A stretch of 64,000 nucleotides of DNA from Desulfonema magnum. GTDB lineage: Bacteria; Desulfobacterota; Desulfobacteria; Desulfobacterales; 4be13. Positions within the stretch are counted from its first letter, which is position 1. Each line of letters starts with the position of its first letter. The notes below the pieces were generated by a model, which was given only the letters and a program-made list of their open reading frames with translations, did no database searches and was not told where the DNA came from. Position numbers and translations under genes: made by a program. Below are positions 1 to 9,158 of the stretch, piece after piece. The DNA lies in the NCBI RefSeq assembly GCF_017377395.1, contig NZ_CP061800.1:2542001-2606000 (forward strand), read 5' to 3'.

Positions 1-286
1 TGTCTGACCACGGAGCCACAATTGTTTCAGCAGATGATATGGTTTCGGTCCCGTTGCCACCGGCGGCCTCATCACTTACCGTGAAAAAAGCCAGGGTCTC
101 CCCCGTGCTTCCCCCGGCTCCGATAGGGACTGCAACAGAGCCTGAGATGGAAGATGAAATTCTGTCATCACACCATACTTTTATAATGGATAAGATAACC
201 AGAGATGAAGATGATGTAAGAACAGAGCAGGAAGATAAGATGCCAAGACCGCCGATTCCTCCTCAAAAAGCGACAATTTGTAAATA
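1..286. other. Unresolved left-edge open frames
   Basis: Two frames are open to the left edge. On the plus strand a frame ends at the TAA at 284-286 with a proline-rich tail. On the minus strand a frame is open from an upstream stop at 263-265 to base 1, but it has no ATG, GTG or TTG start. Neither gives a protein I recognise. The plus frame could be the 3' end of a gene lying outside the window; the minus frame could be a decayed gene start. I cannot choose between them. Confidence 0.2.
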
Positions 287-290
287 ACAA

Positions 291-444
291 TCAGTATGAA
301 AAGTTTCCGGACTGTGCGCGGTGCGGCAAAGAAACCCGTTTTTTTTCCAGGACGGGGTGCTTTTTCCCGCCGGAAAAACCCGGTTTTTTTCGCGTGTCCG
401 CCATGTCTGCCCTGTGACAGCCCGAAAACTTTTCGATCTGCTGA
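291..444. repeat. MITE-like repeat family A, copy 1
   Basis: About 154 bp with imperfect terminal inverted repeats related to TCAGYAGATCGAAAAGTTT (left end worn). The interior contains alternating AAACCCGG/CCGGGTTT blocks able to form hairpins. Related copies lie at about 1415-1554 and 10684-10840, and a longer element with the same ends at 60468-60837. No transposase is present, so it resembles a non-autonomous mobile element. Confidence 0.75.
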
Positions 445-454
445 CATTAATTCC

Positions 455-540
455 CTTAGGGATTTCCCCAAAATAAAATACCCGGAAATGCAGAAACGTA
501 GGGTGGGTGGAGCGAAGCGGAACCCACCCTACGTTTTTTG
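455..540. repeat. GGTGGG/CCCACC palindromic repeat, copy 1
   Basis: A hairpin made of GTAGGGTGGGT and its complement around an AGCGAAGCG core, preceded by GGGATTTCCCC and AAATAAAATACCCGG. The same composite occurs in the opposite orientation at about 8455-8525. Bases 541-833 between this and the next repeat show nothing I can call. Confidence 0.7.
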
Positions 541-833
541 TATCAGGTACATTATTTATTTCGAGTTCCTTTATTCCCAAATTCCGGTTTGGGGACGGAC
601 CTTATGATCTGATCAGTTGTTTGCTAAGTATTTTATAACCTGCTGTTTTTACACAGTCTGCCTGATAAATCAATTGCTATTTTTTATATTTTAAACAGGT
701 TGACCAGATAATGGGGATATAATTCCCCCTTTTTATACCTCCTTTATCCCCCCTTCATCCCCCCTAAAAACCCCTCTTGACGGGTCAGTTCAGAACACTG
801 TAATTTATGATTGGATAGGAATCACAGTGACAC

Positions 834-1031
834 CCGATAATCAAGTTTTTTCTGTTATTCTGTTCGACGACCCGAGAGAGCTTGTCGAAGTCTGAGTTCA
901 CGCCGAAGCCTGCGAAAGCAGGAATCCGCTGCCTCGGAACTGTAGCGTCGGCCCCAAACAGATTCCTGCTTTAACAGGCATGACAGGCTCCTGGTCCGAA
1001 TCGGATTATAGAAAGCTTGATTATCGAGTGA
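834..1031. repeat. Inverted-repeat element family C, copy 1
   Basis: Outer ends are CGATAATCAAG and CTTGATTATCG. Inside, a second inverted repeat (GAAAGCAGGAATC with a degenerate partner ATTCCTGCTTTAACAGG) flanks a short spacer. Related copies are at 22421-22569 and 62856-63003. The inner AGGAATC hairpin resembles the REP-type 'ATTCCTGCGAAAGCAGGAAT' repeats common in many bacteria. Confidence 0.7.
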
Positions 1032-1370
1032 CAGTACTCCTTCTGCCTATTACAAGCCGTATTATTCCGCTTCAAAACTCGGAGCAATACTGTCCGACAC
1101 TTTCATGTGCTTCATGCCAAAGCGTCATCACCATTAAGTTAAAGGTAAAATTTTTTCCTTTTATGAAAAAAAGAAGCATGAATATTCGCGGCCTGACTTG
1201 ATGACCCGGATGCCGGAGCGTGAATGCAAAATTAACGAGATCAGCGTGGGAAATAAGATCAAAATTTTATCATCTGTAACCTGTCTCTGATTTGCCATGT
1301 GCCGACGGACGGACAAAGGTTTTTTGAAACTTTGAAAAAACAAACGCTTAACTTAAAAAAGGAGGATATT

Positions 1371-1554
1371 ATGGACACCTGCGAACTGCCCCGTTGGGGC
1401 CCGGAACCCCGAAGCAGATTCCGGGATGTGTGCGGGACAGCGAAAAAACCCGGGTTTTTCCCGGACAAAGTGTCTCCTATACCGGAAAATTCGGGTTTCT
1501 CTCCTGTCCGTCGTGTCCGTCCTGTGACAGCCCGAAAACTTTTTGATCTGCTGA
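1371..1554. repeat. Repeat family A, copy 2, inserted after a gene-start-like sequence
   Basis: The right half (about 1415-1554) is family A, ending CCCGAAAACTTTTTGATCTGCTGA; the left inverted end is lost. Immediately upstream AAAGGAGGATATT precedes an ATG at 1371, an excellent ribosome binding site, but the frame soon enters repeat sequence. This may be the stub of a gene cut by the element; the protein is not recognisable. Confidence 0.5.
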
Positions 1555-1568
1555 CATTAAGAAAAAAA

Positions 1569-1747
1569 CTGATTATAACGAATTTAGGGGAGGGCCGACT
1601 AAGCCCTGTAAGGGCGGCATATTTGTAGAAAATCATGTTGCGAATATGCCGCCCTTACGGGGCCTGGCTGACCCGGCATGATGAATGCTAAAAATATGCC
1701 GCCCCCCACGGGGCTTGGCCGACCTCCCCTAAATCCGTTATAATCAG
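1569..1747. repeat. MITE-like repeat family B, copy 1
   Basis: 179 bp element with long terminal inverted repeats (core TTATAACGAATTTAGGGG at the left, CCCCTAAATCCGTTATAA at the right) and inner GGCGGCATAT / ATATGCCGCC arms. A second complete copy is at 43936-44106 and a left-end fragment at 21046-21072. It lies directly upstream of the protease gene and could affect its transcription. Confidence 0.8.
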
Positions 1748-1793
1748 CAAATGGTTAATTCTTAACATCTGACATCCTGAAAGGACAGACAAA

Positions 1794-4700
1794 ATGAAAT
1801 TTATTCAAAGGAAAACCTGTGTCATACTGTTCGTGGTCGCTATAATGGCTGTTCCGGCTTATCCGGGTTCGGACAATATTTCAAAAGGCGCATTATCACA
1901 GGAAACATCCCTCAGAATCATCGGAGGCATTGAAGCAGACCCGGGAGCCTGGCCCTGGATGGCAGCACTGGTCAGAAGTGAGGAAATTTCGTATTATGAC
2001 GGCTTTTTGTGCGGGGGATCACTGATTCATCCCCGGTGGGTGGTTACAGCCGCGCATTGCGTAAAGGAGGAGTTGGCCTGGACCGAATCTGACATGGCTC
2101 CCGAGGATGTTGATATTGTGCTGGGAGCCCATGATCTGACAAATAATGAGGGACAGCGGATCCGCGTAAAAAGAATTATTTCCCATCCTTCCTATGTCAG
2201 TTCGACAAGTGATTCAGACATTGCACTGTTGGAATTGGAAGCAGATGTCTCTTATCAGCCAATCCCAATGGTTGCAAGGGATGCTGTCCTTGACGAAAAA
2301 GAAGCTGTCATCACGGGCTGGGGGCTGACAGATAATTATTTCTGGTGTCTGGCTTCAGAGACCCTGCAACAGGTTTCCGTTCCCATTGTTTCCAATCACA
2401 CATGCCGGGAAGCTTACAGTGAGGAGACAATTACCGACAATATGGTATGCGCGGGTTACAGCGATGGGGGCAAGGACACATGCCACGGGGACAGCGGGGG
2501 GCCTCTTATGGTGCAGGACGGAGATACCTGGCACCTGGCCGGAATCACCAGCTGGGGCCAGGGATGCGCGGAACCGGGATATTACGGAGTTTACACACGG
2601 ATATCACAGTTCACTGATTTTATTTACGAATATATGTCCGACCTGAGTATCGCCCTTCCTGAAAGGGCCACGGAAGGAGACGGTCTCCTCAGTGTCAGGG
2701 GAAGTGTGAATATAGAGGAGACTTCGGACACTGATCTTGTGATACATCTGAGTTCGGACAAACCTTTGGAAATCACCATCCCGACCACAGTCACGATTCC
2801 CGCAGGCCGGACCTCGGCTGAATTTGACATCACTGTCCTGGACGACAGTCTTCTGAACGGTGTCCGAACGGTTACTGTCACCGCATCTGATCCGAACGAG
2901 GGATTTGCAAGCGCTATGATTAAAGTAAATGACAATGAAACAGCAGTTCTGAATATCAGTGTTCCTGAAAATGCTGCTGAAGGCGACGGTGTACTCAGCG
3001 ACCAGGGCTTGGTGACTGTCAGCGCAGCCCCGGATTGTGATATCCTGGTATTCCTGAGTTCGGATGATACAACCGAAGTGTCTGTCCCCGCAACAGTGAC
3101 AATCCCCGCGGGGGAGACCTCTGCAACATTTGATATAAGCATTCTGTATGACGGAGAAGCAGACGGCACTCAGACGGCTGTGATTACCGCATCTGTTCCG
3201 GGATGGACGGCCGGCACAGACAGCATTGACGTGCTTCATAATGAAATTGATTTCTTTACTGAGTGGTTTGAAGCGGGTGATGATCTGGCTTTTCAGACTC
3301 TGATCTTCACTCCTGACGGTTCTGGAAATTTCTACACCGCGTGCCGGGAAGCAGCTTCGGATTTTCTCACCGATCCTGCTGGCGGAACTCCGATTGATCT
3401 GGGCGATGACGATTATGAAGAAATCACTCTGGCCGGAGGAGCGGAAGTATTTCTCTACGGCGTCGGCTATTCCTCGTTTTATATAGGCAGCAACGGATAT
3501 ATTACTTTTGGACAGGGAGACGATAATTATGGATGGGACCCCTTATCCGAGCATTTTGGACTGCCCCGGATTTCCGCTATATTTACTGATCTGTATCCGA
3601 CACAAGGAACAATCATGTGGGAACAACGGGATGACAGAGTTGTTGTGACTTATCAGGATATCCCGAAATATTTGTTTTTTTCCGGTGCCAGCCCAGACAC
3701 AAGCAGCTTCCAGATCGAAATGTTTTTCAACGGTGTCATTCGTATCACCTACCTGGATATTTCCGCAAATGACGGCATCGCAGGTCTGTCAGAAGGAAAC
3801 GGCATACCTGAAGGCTTTTTTGAAAGCGATCTGAGCAGTTACGGTCCCTGCGGACCTTCGCTCTTATTGGAGATTCCTGAAACTGCGGCCGAGGGAGATG
3901 GTCTTCTTACAGGTAAGGGCATCGTAAGTACGGATGCGGCTCCGGACAAGGACCTGTGGGTAGGCCTAATATCGGATGACACATCAGAACTCACCACGGT
4001 GCCTGCCGGGATAACCGTGAGTGCGGGCAGCACCTCGGCGGCTTTTGATATTAAAATTTCAGATGACAGTCTTCTGGATGGCACGCAGACCGTCACCCTG
4101 ACCGCCTCTGCCACAGGATATTATGACGGAAGAGCGACCATCAGAATCAGCGATAACGAGACCGCTGAACTGACAGTAAGCGTGCCGGAAAGGGCTGTGG
4201 AAGGCGACGGGGTTCTCATGGGACAAGGTACGGTCACGTTCAGCAGACCCGCTGATGACGATATCACCATATCCCTGGCTTCGGATGATACCACGGAAGT
4301 CACTGTCCCGGAAACAGTGATCATACCTGCGGGTGAGACCACGGCGATGTTTGATGTGACGATCATCTATGACGGAGAGGCAGACGGAACCCGCACAGCC
4401 TCGGTAACAGCGTCAGTACCCGGATGGACCGCGGGAGGAGATACCATTGAGGTGCTTCATAATGAAATTGATTTTTTTACTGAACAGTTTGACGGAGACA
4501 ATGATTTGTCCTATCAGACCCTGACATTTACACCTGACGGCTCAGGAAATTTTTACAGTGTCTGTCGTGAAGATGCTGCGGATTTCCCCTCTGATCCTTC
4601 CAATGAAACCATACTTTGGCTTTCCGATGATTCTTATGCGCAGGCGGATCTTTCTCAGGGAGCGGAGGTATCCCTTTACGGTGTGAGTTATTCTTCGTTT

Positions 4701-5549
4701 TATGTGGGAAGCAATGGCTATATCACGTTTGATTCGGGAGATGACAGCATAGCCGGAGCATTATCCGATCATTTCCGAATGCCCCGTATTTCAGCCTTGT
4801 CCGGGGACCTGGATCCGGACTGGCTAAATGTGAGCTGGACAGAGTCAGATGACAGGGCAGTTGTGACGTATCGGGATATTCAGGGATATTTCGACGGCGG
4901 TCTGAACAGTTTTCAGATTGAAATGTTTTTCAACGGCGTTATTCGCATCACTTATCTGGAAATTTCATTAAATTACTGTGTAGCGGGCCTTTCAGGGGGA
5001 AATGGTTTGCCGCAGGGCTTTTTTGAAAGTGATCTTGACAGTTATGCCCTTTGTAATCCGCCGAACAGGCTGTTCATAGATCTTCCTGAAAAGGTTGCCG
5101 AGGCAGATGATGTGCTTGCTGATCAGGGAAAGATAAGCCTGGAAAACCCGTCAGACTGGCATCTGATTGTGGAGCTTGATTCAGACGACATCTCTGAAAT
5201 TGTCGTACCGGCCGCTGTCCTCATTCTCGCGGGGGAGATTTTCACAACATTTGATCTGAGCATTATTGATGATGCTTTATCTGACGGGGTGGAAACAGTA
5301 AAAATCACAGCATCGGCTGAGGATTGCATGTCCTGCTCGGAGACCATCCAGGTGGCGGACAAAGACGCTGTTGCCATTCCCGGTGATGCGGATTACAGCG
5401 GAACCGTGGAACTGGAAGACGCCATACGCATTCTGAAGCTGCTGGCCGGAATAAAGGTGAGGCATGTTTATCACGATTCAGACGTAAACGGAGACGGAAA
5501 AATAGGCCAGGAAGAGGCGATGTTTGTCCTGATCAGACTGGCAGAATAA
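1794..5549 (+). CDS. Secreted trypsin-like (S1) serine protease with beta-sandwich repeats and dockerin-like C-terminus
   Basis: 1251 residues, start supported by AAAGGACAG upstream. A signal peptide covers about residues 1-24. A chymotrypsin-fold protease follows, with an activation site at R41 before IIGG and the triad H88 (TAAHC), D142 (DIALL) and S234 (GDSGGP). D228, six residues before the serine, matches Asp189 of trypsin and predicts cleavage after Lys/Arg. From about residue 287 come five Calx-beta-like modules (marker 'AEGDGVL', ending 'TASV'), interrupted twice (about 487-685 and 885-1080) by a near-identical 190-residue beta module that starts 'IDFFTE'. The last 55 residues hold two DxNxDG-type calcium loops, as in dockerin type I. 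The family roles imply an exported zymogen; the substrate is unknown. The next genes encode a serpin and another protease. Confidence 0.93.
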   Translation: MKFIQRKTCVILFVVAIMAVPAYPGSDNISKGALSQETSLRIIGGIEADPGAWPWMAALVRSEEISYYDGFLCGGSLIHPRWVVTAAHCVKEELAWTESDMAPEDVDIVLGAHDLTNNEGQRIRVKRIISHPSYVSSTSDSDIALLELEADVSYQPIPMVARDAVLDEKEAVITGWGLTDNYFWCLASETLQQVSVPIVSNHTCREAYSEETITDNMVCAGYSDGGKDTCHGDSGGPLMVQDGDTWHLAGITSWGQGCAEPGYYGVYTRISQFTDFIYEYMSDLSIALPERATEGDGLLSVRGSVNIEETSDTDLVIHLSSDKPLEITIPTTVTIPAGRTSAEFDITVLDDSLLNGVRTVTVTASDPNEGFASAMIKVNDNETAVLNISVPENAAEGDGVLSDQGLVTVSAAPDCDILVFLSSDDTTEVSVPATVTIPAGETSATFDISILYDGEADGTQTAVITASVPGWTAGTDSIDVLHNEIDFFTEWFEAGDDLAFQTLIFTPDGSGNFYTACREAASDFLTDPAGGTPIDLGDDDYEEITLAGGAEVFLYGVGYSSFYIGSNGYITFGQGDDNYGWDPLSEHFGLPRISAIFTDLYPTQGTIMWEQRDDRVVVTYQDIPKYLFFSGASPDTSSFQIEMFFNGVIRITYLDISANDGIAGLSEGNGIPEGFFESDLSSYGPCGPSLLLEIPETAAEGDGLLTGKGIVSTDAAPDKDLWVGLISDDTSELTTVPAGITVSAGSTSAAFDIKISDDSLLDGTQTVTLTASATGYYDGRATIRISDNETAELTVSVPERAVEGDGVLMGQGTVTFSRPADDDITISLASDDTTEVTVPETVIIPAGETTAMFDVTIIYDGEADGTRTASVTASVPGWTAGGDTIEVLHNEIDFFTEQFDGDNDLSYQTLTFTPDGSGNFYSVCREDAADFPSDPSNETILWLSDDSYAQADLSQGAEVSLYGVSYSSFYVGSNGYITFDSGDDSIAGALSDHFRMPRISALSGDLDPDWLNVSWTESDDRAVVTYRDIQGYFDGGLNSFQIEMFFNGVIRITYLEISLNYCVAGLSGGNGLPQGFFESDLDSYALCNPPNRLFIDLPEKVAEADDVLADQGKISLENPSDWHLIVELDSDDISEIVVPAAVLILAGEIFTTFDLSIIDDALSDGVETVKITASAEDCMSCSETIQVADKDAVAIPGDADYSGTVELEDAIRILKLLAGIKVRHVYHDSDVNGDGKIGQEEAMFVLIRLAE

Positions 5550-5700
5550 TGATTTAACGTCCCGGAGGGATGGCTGAAAACAGCCTGGCAGTTCAGTTCA
5601 TTACCGGGGTAAAAAGAGGACCGGACAATGCAAAACAACAAATGGGAAGCCGAAAATTGCCAAACTGTAAATTTGGCACTCCGGAATTTAAAAACTATAG
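5550..5700 (+). repeat. Intergenic repeats: CCCGGAGGG element and TTTGGCACTCCGGA hairpin
   Basis: A block reading TTAACGTCCCGGAGGG then GGCTGAAAACAGCCTGGCA recurs with small changes at 9103-9145. It is followed by a GCCAAACTGTAAATTTGGCA hairpin joined to CTCCGGA, a motif repeated at 10058-10260. No promoter is evident, so the protease and serpin genes may share a transcript. Confidence 0.55.
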
Positions 5701-5712
5701 GAGAGAAAACAA

Positions 5713-7065
5713 ATGGAAAAAATTAACATGAGGATGAAAAATTTTCATTTCAAAAGGATGGCATCGGTATGCCTCATGCTAATGCTCCTCATTATTGCCA
5801 CAGGTTGCAGCGGTGGTGACGGAGATGGGACTGAAGATAATGCTGTTCCGGAAAAAACAGAGGTGCTGCGGTCGGATCTGTCTCATGAGGATTCGCCGGA
5901 CGTGGGCCCGGATGAGCTTTACGAACTGACCGAAGGAAACAGCGTGTTTGCCTTTGATCTCTATCAGGCCCTACGGGACCGGGACGGTAATCTTTTTTAT
6001 TCACCTTACAGCATTTCCATGGCCCTTGCAATGGCTTATGCTGGTTCCCGAAATGAGACAGGGCAGCAGATGAAAAGCACATGTCATTTCACTCTGTCCC
6101 GGGAACGCCTGCATCCGGCTTTCAATGCACTGGACATCGAACTTGCAACCCGGGGCAGAACGGCTGAGGGACAGGACGGAGAAGGATTCCGGATGAATAT
6201 CGCCAATTCCCTCTGGGCACAGAAGGATTACGCTTTTCAGCAGGATTTTCTGGACACCCTGGCACTGAATTACGACGCGGAAATGAGGCTGCTTGATTTT
6301 GTCCGGTTTCCGGATGAGTCCCGAATCATTATTAACAACTGGGTGAGTGAGAAAACAGAAAGTAAGATTAAGGATCTGATTCCGCCTCCCCTCTCACCGG
6401 ACACGTGTCTTATCCTCGTCAATGCTGTTTATTTCAACGCGGCGTGGGAAGCGCCTTTTTCTGTGGAACATACTGATGACAAACCTTTTTATTTGTCTGA
6501 CGGCACATCGCTCACCGTACCGATGATGTTGCAGAAGAACGATTTTAATTATGGGGAAGATAAAGATTATCAGGGGGTTGAACTGATGTATGACGGCGGA
6601 GAGATGTCAATGGTGATCCTGGTTCCCCGGGCCCGCGAGTTTGAGGAATTTGAGAAATCTCTGGATAATATCCGAGTCAGAGAAATTCTGTATGATTTTG
6701 AACCGAAAAAAATAATTCTTGAAATGCCGCGCTTTACTTATGCGTCAGAATCTGTCAGTCTGAAGGACACACTGGGGCAAATGGGGATGCCGGCTGCTTT
6801 TTCCTATTCTGCCGCTGATTTTTCCGGTATGGACGGAACCCTTTATTTGTTCATCGGGGATGTGCTGCACAAAGGATTTGTATCTGTAGATGAAAAAGGC
6901 ACGGAAGCAGCGGCTGCAACCGCTATTACTGGGCCTGGAAGCGGTCCTGATGCTTCGGAACCTCTGGAACTCACCATTGACCGGCCCTTTATATTTTTCA
7001 TCCGTGATATTCAGACACATACCATTTTATTTATCGGCCGTATCCTTAATCCGGTCGGGGTATAA
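5713..7065 (+). CDS. Lipoprotein serpin (serine protease inhibitor)
   Basis: 450 residues, preceded by AGGAGAG. The N-terminus has a lipobox (IATGC, Cys at about residue 32), so the mature protein should be lipid-anchored. The rest is a full serpin: NSVFAFDLYQAL, SPYSISMALAMAYAG, VNAVYFNAAWE and the C-terminal RPFIFFIRD and ILFIGRILNP. The reactive loop starts GTEAAAATA; small residues in this hinge are typical of inhibitory serpins. Counting from the hinge as in alpha-1-antitrypsin places a Ser near P1 in a Gly/Pro-rich loop, so the target is not obviously a trypsin. Bacterial serpins are uncommon. Its position directly after a secreted S1 protease and 11 nt before an S41 protease suggests it guards the cell against its own or foreign proteases. 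Confidence 0.93.
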   Translation: MEKINMRMKNFHFKRMASVCLMLMLLIIATGCSGGDGDGTEDNAVPEKTEVLRSDLSHEDSPDVGPDELYELTEGNSVFAFDLYQALRDRDGNLFYSPYSISMALAMAYAGSRNETGQQMKSTCHFTLSRERLHPAFNALDIELATRGRTAEGQDGEGFRMNIANSLWAQKDYAFQQDFLDTLALNYDAEMRLLDFVRFPDESRIIINNWVSEKTESKIKDLIPPPLSPDTCLILVNAVYFNAAWEAPFSVEHTDDKPFYLSDGTSLTVPMMLQKNDFNYGEDKDYQGVELMYDGGEMSMVILVPRAREFEEFEKSLDNIRVREILYDFEPKKIILEMPRFTYASESVSLKDTLGQMGMPAAFSYSAADFSGMDGTLYLFIGDVLHKGFVSVDEKGTEAAAATAITGPGSGPDASEPLELTIDRPFIFFIRDIQTHTILFIGRILNPVGV

Positions 7066-7076
7066 GGAAGAAAATA

Positions 7077-8426
7077 ATGAAAAAGTATTTGGTTACGGGT
7101 TTATTATTTGCATGGGTTTTCATGCTTGCTGCCTGTGGCGGAGGCGATGACAGCGAGGGGGGCGGCAACAGTCAGATTTCTGATCTGTCCGAAACCGAAA
7201 TTTTCCAATACATCCCCCTTGACTGTTCAACAGAAAAACAGAATAAATTTGTTTATGAGATAATGACAAACAGTTATTTATGGTATGACAAAGTTCCGGA
7301 GGTTGATTATAGGGACTACGCCTCGCCCGAGGCCCTGTTGGACGCCATAAAATATGATACCCTGGACAAATGGAGCTATATCACATCAAAAGAAAAATTT
7401 TACGCGTATTTTAAATACGGAGAATATATAAGCATGGGGTTTGGTCTGAAATATGATACCAACGGTGATGTCCGTGTCAGCTTTGTTTATAAAAATTCTC
7501 CTGCTGATCTCGCCGGTATAAAAAGAGGTGAAAAGCTTATTGAAATTAATGAGAAAACAGTAAAGGAAATAGAAGACAGTCATCTGTGGAACAATGTTTC
7601 CGGACCGGATGAGGTGGGGATAACAAGTCTTTTAGCCCTTGAGGATTCAGAGGGCCTTGTCAGAGAGACGGAGATAAGAAAAGAGCGGATAAGCATAAAT
7701 ACCGTTTTGTATGATGAAATATTGATGATTTCCGGATTAAAAATCGGTTATCTGGTTTTTAAAAGCTTTATTGAAAGTTCCCCGACAGAATTGGACACGG
7801 TATTTGATTCCTTTAAACAGGAGGAAATTGACGAACTGATTCTGGATCTGAGATATAACACCGGGGGCAAACTTTCGGTGGCCAGGCATCTGGCAAGTCT
7901 TATCGCGGGGGATAATGCAGCCGGAGAAATTTTTCAAAAATACATACATAATGACAAATATCGAGATCGGGATTACGTCATGTATTTCACCAAACCACCA
8001 AAAGCCCTGGATCTGGACCGGGTTGTCATCATCACCTCCGAATCAACATGCTCCGCGAGTGAATCTGTCATTAACAATTTAAAGCCCTTTGCGGATGTTG
8101 TCCTGATCGGTCGTGACACCTGCGGAAAACCTGTGGGAATGTACGGATATGATTTTTGCGATAAACTTATCCTGCCCATTGAATTTAAAACAGCCAACGC
8201 GCACAATGAAGGAGATTACTTTGACGGCATTCCTCCCACATGTTATTCAGAAGATGATTTGACAATGCCGTTCGGGGATACACAGGAAGATTCCCTACAG
8301 GAGGCATTGAACTATATTCTCACCGAGTCCTGTTCGGATGACAGCGCCAGACAGTCCTTCCGGAACCAAGGAGACCGGAAAAAGATTAAGCTGAATGGTT
8401 TCAGGGGAGAAACAGGTGCTTTTTAA
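7077..8426 (+). CDS. Lipoprotein S41-family (C-terminal processing) peptidase
   Basis: 449 residues; AAGGAAG precedes the ATG and the gap to the serpin stop is 11 nt, so the two are co-transcribed. Lipobox LAAC at residues 17-20. A PDZ-like segment (about 115-165, 'GFGLKY', 'SPADLAGIKRGEKLIEIN') precedes the peptidase domain. S326 in SASE and K351 in DTCGK are 25 residues apart, the spacing of the Ser-Lys dyad of Tsp/CtpA. 'LILDLRYNTGG' is the usual strand before the active site. It should act on periplasmic or surface proteins, perhaps in the same process as the upstream protease and inhibitor; this link is inference from position. Confidence 0.9.
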   Translation: MKKYLVTGLLFAWVFMLAACGGGDDSEGGGNSQISDLSETEIFQYIPLDCSTEKQNKFVYEIMTNSYLWYDKVPEVDYRDYASPEALLDAIKYDTLDKWSYITSKEKFYAYFKYGEYISMGFGLKYDTNGDVRVSFVYKNSPADLAGIKRGEKLIEINEKTVKEIEDSHLWNNVSGPDEVGITSLLALEDSEGLVRETEIRKERISINTVLYDEILMISGLKIGYLVFKSFIESSPTELDTVFDSFKQEEIDELILDLRYNTGGKLSVARHLASLIAGDNAAGEIFQKYIHNDKYRDRDYVMYFTKPPKALDLDRVVIITSESTCSASESVINNLKPFADVVLIGRDTCGKPVGMYGYDFCDKLILPIEFKTANAHNEGDYFDGIPPTCYSEDDLTMPFGDTQEDSLQEALNYILTESCSDDSARQSFRNQGDRKKIKLNGFRGETGAF

Positions 8427-8454
8427 AGGAGTGATCAGAATGTCAGAGATTATT

Positions 8455-8525
8455 CGGAGTGCGGTGGGTTACGCTTCGCTTCACCCACCCTACACCGGGT
8501 ATTTTATTTTTGGGGAAATCCCTTA
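8455..8525. repeat. GGTGGG/CCCACC palindromic repeat, copy 2
   Basis: Reverse-orientation copy of the composite at 455-540: a GGTGGGTTACGCTTCGCTTCACCC hairpin region followed by CCGGGTATTTTATTT and GGGGAAATCCC. It separates the S41 peptidase gene from the small lipoprotein gene. Confidence 0.7.
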
Positions 8526-8558
8526 CACCCAAAACCCATTTTGAAAGGAGGGAGTGAT

Positions 8559-9101
8559 ATGGCAACAACAAAAAAGAGAAGTGACAGATATCGGAGAGAT
8601 TCGGCAGAGGTCTCGCCAGTTGAAACCCCGGTGACAAATCCCGGGGGGGTTCCGAGGCATTTCAAAAGGAATGATAATTCTCCAAAGCAGATGCGTGTTC
8701 TGTTTGCCATTGTTCTGGCTGTCCTTCTGAGCGCATGTGTCAGATTCGGCGGTCATTCCCCTGATAAGGAGGTATATGATTATCTGGAGACAGCCAATCA
8801 TTTGAACGAGGCGCAGAAACAGGAAATGATGCAGGGAAATCCTTTTATCGGCATGACCATGAAAGAGGCTCATCTGGCAATGTATCCGGATCGCTCCGCG
8901 GCGGTGCGATTTTCCGACAGGACCCTTCAACATGATTACAGAGGCGGATGGGGTGTCAGATATTCTCTTTTTTTTGACGGAGGCACCCCAAACCGGGTGG
9001 AGAATTATTTTTTCTTATCCGACAAAGAAATTGAAGAATTTCGTAAGCCGCGTGATTTTCGTCCTGATTTCGTTTTTGACGGATGGAGGAATCGTTGGTA
9101 G
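8559..9101 (+). CDS. Small predicted lipoprotein of unknown function
   Basis: 180 residues from the ATG at 8559, which has a strong AAAGGAGGG site 7 nt upstream. An internal ATG at 8691 would instead give a 136-residue protein beginning with a textbook lipoprotein signal (MRVLFAIVLAVLLSAC); the 44 extra residues are charged and atypical ahead of a signal peptide. The start is therefore open. The mature part has 'GNPFIGMTMKEAHLAMYPD', resembling small outer-membrane or assembly lipoproteins, but I do not recognise a family. It is the last gene of the protease-serpin group. Confidence 0.7.
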   Translation: MATTKKRSDRYRRDSAEVSPVETPVTNPGGVPRHFKRNDNSPKQMRVLFAIVLAVLLSACVRFGGHSPDKEVYDYLETANHLNEAQKQEMMQGNPFIGMTMKEAHLAMYPDRSAAVRFSDRTLQHDYRGGWGVRYSLFFDGGTPNRVENYFFLSDKEIEEFRKPRDFRPDFVFDGWRNRW

Positions 9102-9158
9102 TAAATTAACATCCCGGAGGGGCGACTGAAAATAGCCCGGCAATTCATTGCCTTCTCC

